A stretch of DNA of 61,836 nucleotides from Pseudomonadota bacterium (GCA_026390555.1 JAPLFS010000034.1:1-61836), one strand, 5' to 3'; positions 1 to 8,815 are shown, counted from the first letter of the stretch. Numbers and translations: made by a program. The notes: generated by a model not told the origin, from the letters alone.

Positions 1-40
1 CATTACGAATGATGTGCTCTACCAACTGAGCTAGGGCGGC
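1..40 (-). tRNA. tRNA-Thr (anticodon CGT), 5' part only
   Basis: Read on the minus strand, the 5' end lies at position 40 and the window edge cuts the gene inside the 3' arm of the anticodon stem. The visible order is a 7-nt acceptor strand GCCGCCC, then TA, a D arm with stem GCTC/GAGC and loop AGTTGGTA, then the anticodon stem CATCA and the 7-nt loop TTCGTAA. The middle of the loop gives anticodon CGT, which reads the Thr codon ACG. The variable loop, T arm and acceptor 3' strand are outside the window, so acceptor pairing could not be checked. Confidence 0.9.
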
Positions 41-93
41 CCACTGTCAGGGAAATATAGCCCCAACCTCTGAGTATTTCAACTGAATGTAGG

Positions 94-825
94 TTAGATG
101 TGCCTGGTCTTTAAAAAGATCGCACATTTTGCGATGACGTATACTCGGCACAGCAGAAAGATACCGATGTAGGGCAGGTAGTCTTCAGGACCTAGGGTTT
201 CTTGGGTAACGTAGCGCACAATAAGCATGATCGGACAGAGTAGTGAAATAAAGTTACACCAAAAAATGAGGTGCTGTCCGGAGGACGGGTATCTTAAAAT
301 TATGATATTATTAGTATCGTGCTGGAGCGTAATCGCGTTGACGACCTGAATAGGGTCTGAATTCAGCCCATGGAACCGGATCAATAGGTGAGATCTTTTC
401 ACAGTAGATCTTAATTTATAAATAGCTCTGAGAAGTAGCGGCTGTCGTTCTATATAAGATGTAGTGAAGTTCACCGCGAGGTACATGGTTTGCACAGAGC
501 GCTCTGCCCAAACGCGCTGAACATCGGGCCAGAAGAGCTTGCCAAATCCGAGAATAAAAAGGCCCACATTATCAACCCTGATAGATGGTCGGCGGCAACA
601 TAGCAGCGTCAGATTCCAGAGCGACATGTTTGTAGCGCTAAATCCAAGGATAATGCCGCAAACTCCCTGCAGGGGAGCCTCCTGCCCAGATTCAATCAGA
701 TAGTTGCTTATGTAGAGGGTAACTAGCCCGATTAGAAGTCGCCCAAACGATGCCAACAGCCGTTGATGAATGATAAGGGGCGCCAGTTCAAATAGTGGAG
801 GGGTATAAGATGCTGGACCACGCAC
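94..825 (-). CDS. membrane protein with a PH-like central domain (STM3941-like)
   Basis: The protein has two hydrophobic segments near its N-terminus, a soluble middle part and two hydrophobic segments at the C-terminus. The middle part runs from a basic P-S-I-R-V-D stretch through L-F-W-P-D-V-Q-R-V to G-L-N-S-D-P-I. That pattern recalls the PH-like cytoplasmic domain of STM3941-type membrane proteins, in which a Trp-Asp-Ile strand follows the membrane pair; this is a weak match by eye. The frame is open upstream to an ATG at 957, but that would overlap the J-domain gene by 119 bases. A GTG at 825, just after the J-domain stop at 839, is a tidier start, though no good ribosome binding site is seen for either. 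It probably shares a transcript with the J-domain gene. Function unknown. Confidence 0.5.
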   Translation of the reverse strand: MRGPASYTPPLFELAPLIIHQRLLASFGRLLIGLVTLYISNYLIESGQEAPLQGVCGIILGFSATNMSLWNLTLLCCRRPSIRVDNVGLFILGFGKLFWPDVQRVWAERSVQTMYLAVNFTTSYIERQPLLLRAIYKLRSTVKRSHLLIRFHGLNSDPIQVVNAITLQHDTNNIIILRYPSSGQHLIFWCNFISLLCPIMLIVRYVTQETLGPEDYLPYIGIFLLCRVYVIAKCAIFLKTRHI

Positions 826-838
826 CCTCGAGAAGCTA

Positions 839-1126
839 TCACCCCCTGTCGGAGGGGTTTGCTGTGTGCTCTTCGGTCTTATAGGGGGGTACGGTACAGG
901 GGGGCCTTTTTTTAGCAGGAGTCTCTTTTGGAAGCTTCCTGATCCTCTCCATGGCATCGTTAATCTTCTTGGTCTCGTTCTCAGCCCTAAGTTGTAGCCG
1001 CTTGTCGTGCTGGAAGCGATCGGGGTGCCAGACCCGGATCAGGTCCTTATAGGCCATGGCAATCTCTTGAGCAGTAGCTTCAGGAGGTAAACCAAGGATC
1101 GCTAGGTAGTGGGCGCGAGGATGCAT
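839..1126 (-). CDS. short J-domain (DnaJ-like) protein
   Basis: This 95-residue protein is almost entirely a J domain. Residues 6-30 form helices I and II (YLAILGLPPEATAQEI), followed by the diagnostic HPD tripeptide in W-H-P-D-R-F and a helix III rich in Lys/Arg/Glu (NETKKINDAMERIRK). A Pro/Lys-rich tail of about 25 residues follows. J domains stimulate the ATPase of an Hsp70 partner through the HPD loop, so this is likely a class III co-chaperone. It lacks the Gly/Phe and zinc-finger regions of true DnaJ. The adjacent downstream gene encodes a membrane protein, so it may act at the membrane; that is inference. No clear ribosome binding site precedes the ATG at 1126. Confidence 0.8.
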   Translation of the reverse strand: MHPRAHYLAILGLPPEATAQEIAMAYKDLIRVWHPDRFQHDKRLQLRAENETKKINDAMERIRKLPKETPAKKRPPCTVPPYKTEEHTANPSDRG

Positions 1127-1138
1127 ACAATGGGGTAT

Positions 1139-1277
1139 TACCTGATAATGACAGGATGTTACACAAAGAGTCGTAACTTATTGAATAATAATTAAAACAC
1201 CATTTGGTCATGTTGATTGGTCGCCATAAAATTCAATTGAAAGGTTTGAATGCAACACATGTTACAACTGTCAGGTA
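1139..1277. promoter_or_regulatory. possible operator repeats upstream of the B12/XRE regulator
   Basis: The octamer ATGTTACA occurs twice in the same orientation (1156-1163 and 1259-1266). The heptamer TACCTGA at 1139-1145 is matched by its reverse complement TCAGGTA at 1271-1277. The two composite sites lie at either end of the divergent intergenic space between the J-domain gene and the regulator, which is where an autoregulatory operator would be expected. The match is short and may be chance. Confidence 0.25.
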
Positions 1278-1331
1278 GTGGGCTTTAGTAGGCAGCTTCA
1301 AGTAGGCTCTACGATTAAATGGGGTTCATTT

Positions 1332-2216
1332 ATGGCTCAAGAGATCCTTCCAACATTAAGAGAGGTATACAGCAACGCAATCCTCGCGGGTGAGTCTGAG
1401 CGCGTTTGCAAGGTGATCGACCAGGGCTTAGCGAATGGTGTGGTCCCATCAAAGCTTTACCTAGAGGTCGTAATGTCTGTATGGCGCGAGATCGAAGCGC
1501 TGTGGCAGCGTGGTCAGATAACGATTCTGCAGGAACGGATCGCGACACAGATAATGCTCCGTCAGATGGGGCGTCTTCGTGAGATGTTAAAGGCACGCCG
1601 TAAGCTTGGACTAAAAGCGCTTGTCAGCGCTGTAGTAGGTGATCAGCATCTGGTTAACGCGCAAGCGGTTGCAGATCTCCTTATGGTTGATGGATGGGAG
1701 GTGGATTTTCTTGGAGCCGATGTTCCTACCGATCACCTTGTTGCATTCAGTAAGACACGGGGTGCCAATCTCGTCTATATCTCTGCAACACTCGCCGAGC
1801 ACCTCCCGGCGGTCCAACACCTTGTGGCACAACTTAGAATGATTGAGGCAGCTCCAAAGATCCTAATTGGTGGTGCCGCCTTTGCCGCACACCCCGAAAA
1901 AGCTGCAATTATCAAAGTAGATGGATTCTCAAATGATCCACAAGAGATCGTTATGATGGCTCGTCAGGTGAGTGGAGTTCTAACCGCCGAGAACGCCTTG
2001 GCGTTATTTCTTATAAAACTTGGACACTCTGTACATGACTACAGAAAGCTCAGAGGTCTGAGCCAGCAGGAGCTCGCCGGTAGCGCGGATCTAGACCGCG
2101 CCTATATCAGCGCCGTAGAGCACGGTAAGCAAAACATCAGTATCGGTGCGATCTCAAAGCTTGCAAAGGCGCTCAACCTTTCAATCGAAGAGCTCCTGCT
2201 AGGGATTGAATCCTGA
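1332..2216 (+). CDS. cobalamin-binding domain fused to C-terminal XRE helix-turn-helix regulator
   Basis: Residues 1-90 form a helical cap like the B12-binding-2 domain, and residues 95-215 a Rossmann-like B12-binding domain: D104-x-H106-x-x-N109 at the lower axial ligand loop, an S-A-T strand at 151 and a GG turn at 180-181. Residues 225-290 are a clear XRE/HTH_3 domain (LRGLSQQELAG ... ISIGAISKLAKALN). CarH/LitR photoreceptor regulators use the same B12 module, but with an N-terminal MerR helix-turn-helix. Here the DNA-binding domain is at the other end and of another family. The canonical Gly after the axial His is Asn. The Wx9EH cap motif reads W58-x9-E68-R69, with Gln rather than His after the Trp. 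Light sensing as in CarH is therefore doubtful, and cobalamin sensing plausible but unproven. The ATG at 1332 has a GGGG Shine-Dalgarno nearby and starts at the domain edge; an in-frame GTG at 1278 would add 18 residues. Its 3' end overlaps convergent cmoB by 18 bases. Confidence 0.8.
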   Translation: MAQEILPTLREVYSNAILAGESERVCKVIDQGLANGVVPSKLYLEVVMSVWREIEALWQRGQITILQERIATQIMLRQMGRLREMLKARRKLGLKALVSAVVGDQHLVNAQAVADLLMVDGWEVDFLGADVPTDHLVAFSKTRGANLVYISATLAEHLPAVQHLVAQLRMIEAAPKILIGGAAFAAHPEKAAIIKVDGFSNDPQEIVMMARQVSGVLTAENALALFLIKLGHSVHDYRKLRGLSQQELAGSADLDRAYISAVEHGKQNISIGAISKLAKALNLSIEELLLGIES

Positions 2217-3209
2217 CGTCTTAGAGAGGCCGACCTCGCCGGTTACAACAGCGCTGTGTGGGGCAGGATGCCCTTCAATCGTCTTAGTATGATCGTGAGG
2301 ATCTAGAAAATCAGCCAGACTTTCATAAGGGGCCCAGGTGGTTCTTCTTTGCTCCATTGGTGTAATCGGCCCAAATCGATGCACACAGACGTTCTTAAAA
2401 CCTGCGCGCTCAAGGAGTGTGGCGAGAGCATCGGCGGTTGGAATTATCCAGGCGTTTCTCATCTTTGCGTAACGCTCCGGGGGTAAAAGCAGAAACGATC
2501 CAGGCTGATCGATAACGAGGCTCTCAATCAGCACCGTGCCACCTGGACGTAACGACTCAAATAGTTGCCGAACGGCTGCATGCGGGTCACGTTGATGGTA
2601 CATGACCCCCATGCACACGATCAGATCAAAGAAACGTGGAAAGGCCGTCAGCGCTGAAAGTCCAACCGGAACGAAGCCAAGATTAGGGACCCTTAGGATA
2701 GATTGCAGCAGCGCAAACTGTAGCCAGCAGCGGTCGACCGGATCAAATCCTAATGCCAGCTCAGGATATAGCGAGGCGAGCTTAAAGAGAAAATAGCCGT
2801 TACTACATCCGATATCCGCGATTCGTAAACCGGAGCGCTTAGGTAATAGTGGAGCTATACGGCGCCATTTAATGTCGGAGCGCCACTCAGCATCGATCTC
2901 AAGCTCCCCCAACTTAAATGGCCCGATGCGCCACGGAATAAGCTCCTCGCACAACGCGCGCAGGTTAGAGAGATTGACCTCCGGCTTGAGAGTGGCTGAG
3001 ATACTATAGTGGTCTAATATGGAGTCTATGCAAGCAAGGCTCTGCGCTATATTCGAACTAAAGCCCCCCTTAAAGCGTTTCCAATGTTCAGACCGAAGTA
3101 GCTGCCGCCACGCCCTCTTAAGCTCATGGCTAAGAGCCGTAGCGGCGATCTCCGAGCGATATGGAAAGAGGGGCCGTAGGGTTGATGTAATAGGGGGATA
3201 GCTCTGCAC
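2199..3209 (-). CDS. cmoB: tRNA U34 carboxymethyltransferase CmoB
   Basis: CmoB transfers a carboxymethyl group from carboxy-S-adenosylmethionine to 5-hydroxyuridine at position 34, giving the cmo5U wobble base of several tRNAs. The 336-residue length fits the family. Family hallmarks are present: the G-P-F-K-L-G-E-L ... D-A-E-W-R-S-D block, the SAM loop IADIGCSNGYF, the M-G-V-M-Y-H-Q-R-D-P segment, the R-Y-A-K-M-R-N motif and the C-terminal ESLADFLDP. The start is a GTG at 3209; the AAGGGG just before it lies too close for an ideal ribosome binding site. cmoA, which makes the carboxy-SAM cofactor, is not in this window. The gene converges on the B12/XRE regulator with an 18-base overlap. Confidence 0.92.
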   Translation of the reverse strand: MQSYPPITSTLRPLFPYRSEIAATALSHELKRAWRQLLRSEHWKRFKGGFSSNIAQSLACIDSILDHYSISATLKPEVNLSNLRALCEELIPWRIGPFKLGELEIDAEWRSDIKWRRIAPLLPKRSGLRIADIGCSNGYFLFKLASLYPELALGFDPVDRCWLQFALLQSILRVPNLGFVPVGLSALTAFPRFFDLIVCMGVMYHQRDPHAAVRQLFESLRPGGTVLIESLVIDQPGSFLLLPPERYAKMRNAWIIPTADALATLLERAGFKNVCVHRFGPITPMEQRRTTWAPYESLADFLDPHDHTKTIEGHPAPHSAVVTGEVGLSKTSGFNP

Positions 3210-3294
3210 CCCCTTGAGCTACCACGGAGTGATGGGATAAGCCAAGCACGCGGTTACTTTCCTTGCGACTGATGCTGGGATAAACTAACGGGTA

Positions 3295-3684
3295 ATGAGC
3301 ACATTTACCGAGACCACTGCGAGCATCACCATTTCAGTCGAGCCTACCCCTATTCCAGAGGACTCAAGGATAGAGGATGGGGTGTTTGTCTTTGCTTATA
3401 CGGTTCATATCGAAAACAACTCAGGAGAGACGGTGCAGCTTATGGAGCGGCACTGGGTAATAGAGTCTGCTGATGAGCAGATTGGTGAGGTCACCGGTCC
3501 GGGAGTGATAGGGGTGCAGCCAACCTTAAAGCCTGGTACACGCTTTGAGTACACAAGTAGCACAGTTATTCGTGATCCGATCGGAGCGATGAAGGGTAGC
3601 TACATATTTCGCCGCAGGGATGGATCTCTGTTCGTCGCTCAGATCCCCCGTTTTCGACTACTCTTTCCGACACTATTTAATTAG
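3295..3684 (+). CDS. apaG: ApaG family protein
   Basis: The 129-residue protein is one ApaG (DUF525) immunoglobulin-like beta domain, recognised by F-A-Y-T-V-H-I-E-N-N-S-G, the L-x-x-R-H-W-V-I strand, G-E-V-x-G-P-G-V-I-G-x-Q-P and the late M-K-G-S-Y-I-F-R-R. ApaG was linked to divalent cation tolerance in enterobacteria and the fold resembles the protein-binding domain of some F-box proteins; its biochemical role is not settled. It is followed after 9 bases by mpl, so the two are probably co-transcribed. The ATG at 3295 is preceded only by a weak ACGGG. Confidence 0.9.
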   Translation: MSTFTETTASITISVEPTPIPEDSRIEDGVFVFAYTVHIENNSGETVQLMERHWVIESADEQIGEVTGPGVIGVQPTLKPGTRFEYTSSTVIRDPIGAMKGSYIFRRRDGSLFVAQIPRFRLLFPTLFN

Positions 3685-3693
3685 ATTGCAACT

Positions 3694-5181
3694 ATGCCGA
3701 AAGATTTTTTCTCAAGTGCACAAACAACTAGCCTCTCATCACTTACGCACGGTGCAAAGATTCATGTCATCGGTGTATGCGGCGTTGCGATGGCACAGCT
3801 AGCTGTTGTGTTAACAGAACGGGGATATCAGGTATCCGGGAGCGATAAGGAGTTTTATGAGCCGATGAAGAGCCTGCTTGGGCGCTCAAAGGTGCAGATC
3901 AAAACTGGCTATGCCGCTCATAACGTGCCCCTTGATGCAGCGCTAGTTGTAATCGGTAACGCAATTAGTTACGGAAATCTCGAGGTTGATGTAATTGAGC
4001 AACACAATCTGCCCTACACCTGCTTTCCCAAGATTCTGCAGGAGGTGGCTATCTCAGGTAAGCACTCAATCGTAGTTACCGGCACACATGGAAAGTCGAC
4101 AACAAGCGCCATGATCGCCGCCCTGCTCGTACAACACGAAATAGACCCGTCGTACTTTATTGGGGGTATCGCCCCCGGGCTTCCTAATAGCTTGGCCGTA
4201 GGCCGGGGTGATTTTTCGGTGGTTGAAGGGGATGAGTACGATAGTGCGTTCTTTGCCAAGGTGCCAAAGTTCTCGTTTTATACCCCAGATACCGCCGTTA
4301 TAAACGCAATTGAGTACGACCATGCTGATATCTACCCCAATATAGAAGCAATTGAAGCTGAGTTCACAAAACTTGTTACTGGATTAAAGGCTTCAGGTAC
4401 CGCCATCTGCTGTACCGACTTTGTATGCGTTAAACGACTCGTAGCGGACTGGAAGAAGGCAGCAGCATGCCGCATCGTTACATTTGGAGAGGATCCGGAG
4501 GCTGATTACGTGATTACCGCGCGTGAGCCGGTGGGCATGTCGCAGAACATTTCAGTTCGTGGACCAGGGCTAGGTGATCTGAGTTTCTTCCTCCCGATGG
4601 TAGGAAGCTACAACGCTCGCAACGCCCTAGCAGCACTTATCGTATCTCATACGATCGGACTTGAGACGGAAAAGAGCTGCGAGTTCTTAAGCACCTTTCA
4701 CACAGTAAAACGGAGACAGGAGGTGCGCCTTGCTAAGGACGGAGTAGTTCTGATGGAGGACTTCGCGCATCATCCAACGGCGGTGCAACAGACGGTAGAA
4801 GCTGTGCGTGAAGCCTTTCCTGAAGCACGCATCTGGGCTGTATTTGAGCCGCGCTCAAACACGAGTCGTCGTAAGGTTTTTCAAGACGATTACATTAAGG
4901 CATTTAAGTGTGCGGATCGGGTAATTTTTAAGAACGTTACTGCGCGCACTATAGATGCCGAGAGCGATCTGATCGACGTTGCGCTGCTTAGTGCTGCAGT
5001 CACAGCATCAGGGGTCTCCTCTGTATGTCTGGATGATGTAGGAGCGATACGAGCGCAGCTGTGGAGCGAAATAAAGCTTGATCCAACTCAAACACAGCCG
5101 CTAGATGTTATCTGCGTTATGTCCAACGGCTCCTTTGATGGGTTAAACGATCTATTACAAGCCGACCTGGCAGGAGCCTGA
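3694..5181 (+). CDS. mpl: UDP-N-acetylmuramate:murein tripeptide ligase Mpl
   Basis: Mpl recycles peptidoglycan by joining the tripeptide L-Ala-gamma-D-Glu-meso-DAP to UDP-MurNAc in the cytoplasm. The protein has the Mur ligase layout: an N-terminal Rossmann domain (HVIGVCGVAMAQLA, residues 24-37), the ATP-binding loop G-T-H-G-K-S-T (130-136), the acidic E-G-D-E-Y-D-S-A-F-F segment near 178-187 that marks Mpl rather than MurC, E-Y-D-H-A-D-I-Y-P near 207, and a C-terminal domain with E-D-F-A-H-H-P-T-A. Its 495 residues are normal for the family. It follows apaG by 9 bases. Presence of Mpl implies murein recycling and a diaminopimelate-type Gram-negative wall. Confidence 0.93.
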   Translation: MPKDFFSSAQTTSLSSLTHGAKIHVIGVCGVAMAQLAVVLTERGYQVSGSDKEFYEPMKSLLGRSKVQIKTGYAAHNVPLDAALVVIGNAISYGNLEVDVIEQHNLPYTCFPKILQEVAISGKHSIVVTGTHGKSTTSAMIAALLVQHEIDPSYFIGGIAPGLPNSLAVGRGDFSVVEGDEYDSAFFAKVPKFSFYTPDTAVINAIEYDHADIYPNIEAIEAEFTKLVTGLKASGTAICCTDFVCVKRLVADWKKAAACRIVTFGEDPEADYVITAREPVGMSQNISVRGPGLGDLSFFLPMVGSYNARNALAALIVSHTIGLETEKSCEFLSTFHTVKRRQEVRLAKDGVVLMEDFAHHPTAVQQTVEAVREAFPEARIWAVFEPRSNTSRRKVFQDDYIKAFKCADRVIFKNVTARTIDAESDLIDVALLSAAVTASGVSSVCLDDVGAIRAQLWSEIKLDPTQTQPLDVICVMSNGSFDGLNDLLQADLAGA

Positions 5182-5324
5182 GTTTTATCCGTAGCCTTAA
5201 CAGATTCAGACAGATTCATACACCCTGAGTACGATTAGCAGGCCCCAGAGGGTGGGATAATTGCAGTTAATTAGCGCTCTGTTTAGTATGCTCACCTAAA
5301 GATCGACGGCAGATTTAGGGATTC

Positions 5325-7415
5325 ATGACTCATTCTAACGCACATTCGCAGCTTGATACGAGGGACCCGCAACCTCCTGAGGTGTGTCAACCACAGCTCA
5401 ATAAAATGCCAATTGCAGGCAGCGCGATTTACAATCCGGCCCTAGCACAGAGTCGCACGGAGCAGGAGCGCACGCTGCTCGAAGCGATCTGCCTCGAACA
5501 TAATGCGCGCGAGAGATCTCCCACGGTCTCGGAGCTGCGAGGTGCCCTTTGCACAACTGCGCTTGGAATGCTCTCAGCCAGTCGCTTGCAACAGATAGTA
5601 CGCAATATTAACAAACGGCTCGCTGATCCAGCCAACCATATTACGTTGACGGAGGACCGTCCATTTTTCAAGTTTCGCGGAGAGGTTCAAGCTGCGTTCC
5701 TAGAGTTGCTAGGCGTATACAACCAAGCGCCAACGCGAAGAGAATTAACTAATCTACTTAGATCAAAGAACGTAAAAATAACAAAACCCTCCCTTGATAA
5801 TATACTGAGGGATCTACGACAGAGCTCTTCAGAGGGCTCGCAACGAGCCTTTAGGTTGTCGAGATGCAGGCTCCCCGTTACGTGGAGAGATATCAGCAAA
5901 GCGTATAACGAGGCTGCTGTGCTTCTAAAGAGCCAAGGGGTGCGCCGAGCTCCTGCATCTGAGGATGTATCGCATTTTCTAAAGAGGGCCGGATTAAGGC
6001 TCTCTGCGCGGGCCCTTGAGTATCGAATGCTTAACTGCCCAGAAAAGGTTGGAATAAAGCTGGCTGCCTACTCCGATCCTGCGCCGGATATTATTAGAAG
6101 ATGTTATAAGAAACTTAAGGTAGCAATCGAACGTGCTCCTACTATTAAGGAGCTAACCAAGGCCTTCAATGACAGCTCCCTTAGGAACACCTCGACAGAT
6201 GCCGTCTGGGCCCGTATTCAAAGGATGAACGGTAGGGCTAAGGGTACACGAGTGATTCTGACAGAGACGAAGCCCTCAGGTATCTATGATTCCGATATAA
6301 AGGCCAATTGCGAGCGGTTTGAAAAGCAACATGCGCGCCTGCCAACATTTACAGAATTAAGAGAGGGATTGCTCAAGGATCTTCCGCTAGCCTGGATCAG
6401 GGAGGACTCGTTGCATCGCCGGGTATCGCGCCTAGGAATAACTTTAACGCATGAGAACTGCCTTAAATCAGCAACGCAGCTGGTGGTGTCCGAAACGATC
6501 TCCGATCTTAGGATCCGTTTTGGAAGAGGGCCGATGCAACAGGAGGTGCTTGAGGAGCTTATAGAGAGGGGCACCCCGCTAAGCTCTAAGGAGCTTTTTA
6601 AAACCCTTGGCACACTAAAAAAGCGCCGCTCTGAAGAGTTTCGGCAGACGGTGTTACTCGGCAGGCCGTACCAGCTGCTCGGTAACTTAAGCTCCCATTA
6701 CGAGGCCCTCACAAAACAGACCGGACGATCTCCCACCACCTACCCTACAACCGAGGCGCTGCAAAGTACCCTGGGATGGACCCGCGAGGGGCTTACACGA
6801 GCTCTGCCTGTGGCTCAAGAGCGCAGCATAGCACGACAACGTTTCCCAATCGTTTTAGCCGATACAACCCTTGGAGAGAGCCTGCAGGGCCTCAGGGAGC
6901 TCTCTCTCGCAGTGCTTTATCGGGTGTATGGTAAGGAAAAAGGAGAGATCTCTTCGACATCTTTAGCTAGTATAAAAGCGCTACCAGCGTTACTAAAGGG
7001 CTGGCAGTTGCCACCCCTACCTAGCGATCTTAACGAGAACCGATCCGCTATCGATGAGGCGCTACTAAGCTGCGAGCTTTCATGGATCCATCTGGTGTGC
7101 ATGTACGCACCAGATCGAAAGCTTCCCGAGCAACTTGAGTTTGAGGCGCGCAAGCAAGAGGCGGTATGGGACCGTATATTTTCGATCGTGAATATAGACC
7201 AGACCCCATTTAAGGGTATGGCCCAGGCCCTGCTACTTGCTCAACATACGAACAGAATGCAGGGCGTAACGGTTGCGCTCTTACTGGAATCTGCAAGTAC
7301 AGCTCCTAATACCGCTACGGCCTGGAAGGGGCTTCGTATTGAGGTACAGGCCCTAGCACAGCTCTGTGGATTCCCTAGCCTCAATCTCTTGCGCCCTAGA
7401 GCCTCTCTAGAATAA
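5325..7415 (+). CDS. uncharacterised protein with seven tandem HTH-like repeats
   Basis: I do not recognise this 696-residue protein as a named family. Residues 46-510 consist of about seven degenerate repeats of 62-74 residues. Each is centred on an R-x-P-T-x-x-E-L-x-x-x-L core: Pro at 66, 136, 210, 272, 340, 403 and 470. Helices follow on either side, and several units end in a K/R-I/V-x-L-T-E strand. The unit resembles the winged-helix DNA-binding domain of LexA, whose recognition region also begins with P-x-x-x-E-I. A likely reading is a chain of DNA- or nucleic-acid-binding modules; that is inference. Residues 515-696 are helical with no motif I know. There is no signal peptide or membrane segment, so it is cytoplasmic. 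It stands alone 143 bases after mpl and ends at a bidirectional terminator. Confidence 0.75.
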   Translation: MTHSNAHSQLDTRDPQPPEVCQPQLNKMPIAGSAIYNPALAQSRTEQERTLLEAICLEHNARERSPTVSELRGALCTTALGMLSASRLQQIVRNINKRLADPANHITLTEDRPFFKFRGEVQAAFLELLGVYNQAPTRRELTNLLRSKNVKITKPSLDNILRDLRQSSSEGSQRAFRLSRCRLPVTWRDISKAYNEAAVLLKSQGVRRAPASEDVSHFLKRAGLRLSARALEYRMLNCPEKVGIKLAAYSDPAPDIIRRCYKKLKVAIERAPTIKELTKAFNDSSLRNTSTDAVWARIQRMNGRAKGTRVILTETKPSGIYDSDIKANCERFEKQHARLPTFTELREGLLKDLPLAWIREDSLHRRVSRLGITLTHENCLKSATQLVVSETISDLRIRFGRGPMQQEVLEELIERGTPLSSKELFKTLGTLKKRRSEEFRQTVLLGRPYQLLGNLSSHYEALTKQTGRSPTTYPTTEALQSTLGWTREGLTRALPVAQERSIARQRFPIVLADTTLGESLQGLRELSLAVLYRVYGKEKGEISSTSLASIKALPALLKGWQLPPLPSDLNENRSAIDEALLSCELSWIHLVCMYAPDRKLPEQLEFEARKQEAVWDRIFSIVNIDQTPFKGMAQALLLAQHTNRMQGVTVALLLESASTAPNTATAWKGLRIEVQALAQLCGFPSLNLLRPRASLE

Positions 7416-7430
7416 GTGAATAGCTACTAA

Positions 7431-7471
7431 TAAAAAAAGCAGCCGGGACGACTGCCCCGGCTGCTCTTTAT
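7431..7471 (-). terminator. bidirectional rho-independent terminator
   Basis: A perfect 10-bp stem (AGCAGCCGGG at 7438-7447 with CCCGGCTGCT at 7456-7465) encloses an 8-nt loop. The minus-strand transcript of ahcY runs into seven T residues after the stem; the plus-strand transcript of the repeat protein gets a weaker CTTTATT. It separates two convergent genes. Confidence 0.9.
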
Positions 7472-7504
7472 TAGAGATCTCTGAATTAGAGAGCTCTGTA
7501 TTCT

Positions 7505-8815
7505 TTAGTACCGATAGTGCTCCGGCTTTAGTGGTCCCTGCTTATTAATGTTGAGGTACTTAGCCTGCGCATCGGTCAGCTCCGTTAGGTCAACGCCAAG
7601 CTTCTTGATGTGTAGACGAGCAACCTTCTCATCGAGCACCTTCGGAAGAACGTGAACCCCAACTGGGTACTGGCCCTTCTTGGTGTAGAGCTCGATCTGA
7701 GCAAGGACCTGGTTCGTAAATGAGGTCGACATTACGAAACTAGGGTGACCGGTGCCGCAACCAAGGTTTACGAGACGACCACGAGCGAGAACGATCAGCG
7801 CGCGCCCATCAGGGAACACGAACTTATCAACCTGCGGCTTAATGTTTAGCTCCTTGGAGTTCTTCTCAAGCCACGAGATATCAATCTCGTTATCGAAGTG
7901 TCCGATGTTGCACAGAATGGCCTCGCCCTTCATGGCCTTAAAGTGTCTCTCGGCGATAATGTCGATGTTACCCGTTGCGGTAACAAAGATATCTGCGATC
8001 GGAGCCGCTGTTTCCATCGTTACAACCTGGAAGCCCTCCATCGAGGCCTGTAGCGCGCAGATCGGGTCGATCTCGGTGATTAGCACGCGAGCTCCGAGCC
8101 CTTTCATCGATTGTGCGCAACCCTTGCCGACATCGCCGTATCCGGCTATGACGACTACCTTTCCAGCGATCATAACGTCCGTTGCGCGCTTAATTCCATC
8201 TACAAGCGACTCTCTGCAACCGTATAGGTTATCAAACTTAGCCTTAGTGACTGAGTCGTTAACGTTAAATGCTGGAACCTTAAGCTTGCCGGCCCTAAAC
8301 ATCTCATAGAGACGGTGAACGCCGGTGGTGGTCTCCTCAGAGATCCCGATTACATCATTCAACATATCGGGGTACTTTTCGTGCATAAGTATCGTCAGGT
8401 CTCCGCCATCATCCAAGATCATGTTGGGGGTCTGGCTACCGAAGTGCAACGTCTGTTCAATACACCAGTCGTACTCCGCAAGGGTCTCACCCTTCCAGGC
8501 GAATACAGGGACCCCTATAGCGGCAATAGCTGCTGCGGCATGGTCCTGGGTCGAATAGATATTGCAGCTCGACCAACGCACTTCAGCGCCGAGCTCCGTC
8601 AGGGTCTCGATCAGAACTGCGGTCTGAATAGTCATGTGTAGGCAACCCGCGATGCGAGCACCCTTAAGGGGTTGTTGCTTGCCGTACTCAGCACGCAGCG
8701 CCATTAGGCCAGGCATCTCCTTCTCAGCTATCTCGATCTCTTTACGACCCCAATCAGCGAGCGAGATATCAGCAACTTTGTAATCTGTTTGATCTGTTTT
8801 CATGGCGGTTAACAT
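7505..8815 (-). CDS. ahcY: adenosylhomocysteinase (SAH hydrolase)
   Basis: This enzyme reversibly hydrolyses S-adenosylhomocysteine to adenosine and homocysteine, relieving product inhibition of methyltransferases. The 436-residue protein carries the substrate-domain blocks ([27 protein letters not shown]), the NAD-binding loop [16 protein letters not shown], and the invariant C-terminus ending K-P-E-H-Y-R-Y. Two starts are close together, at 8815 and 8803 (M-K-T-D-Q-T); neither has a strong ribosome binding site, and the shorter one fits the usual N-terminus. The upstream 260 bases show no SAH-riboswitch core that I can recognise. It ends in a strong terminator. Its product serves the methyltransferases in this window, including cmoB. 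Confidence 0.95.
   Translation of the reverse strand: MLTAMKTDQTDYKVADISLADWGRKEIEIAEKEMPGLMALRAEYGKQQPLKGARIAGCLHMTIQTAVLIETLTELGAEVRWSSCNIYSTQDHAAAAIAAIGVPVFAWKGETLAEYDWCIEQTLHFGSQTPNMILDDGGDLTILMHEKYPDMLNDVIGISEETTTGVHRLYEMFRAGKLKVPAFNVNDSVTKAKFDNLYGCRESLVDGIKRATDVMIAGKVVVIAGYGDVGKGCAQSMKGLGARVLITEIDPICALQASMEGFQVVTMETAAPIADIFVTATGNIDIIAERHFKAMKGEAILCNIGHFDNEIDISWLEKNSKELNIKPQVDKFVFPDGRALIVLARGRLVNLGCGTGHPSFVMSTSFTNQVLAQIELYTKKGQYPVGVHVLPKVLDEKVARLHIKKLGVDLTELTDAQAKYLNINKQGPLKPEHYRY

Noticed and set aside
1127-1331. Cobalamin riboswitch or CarH-type operator before the B12/XRE regulator
   Set aside because: No B12-box-like sequence or CarH operator pattern was found; only the short repeats reported above.
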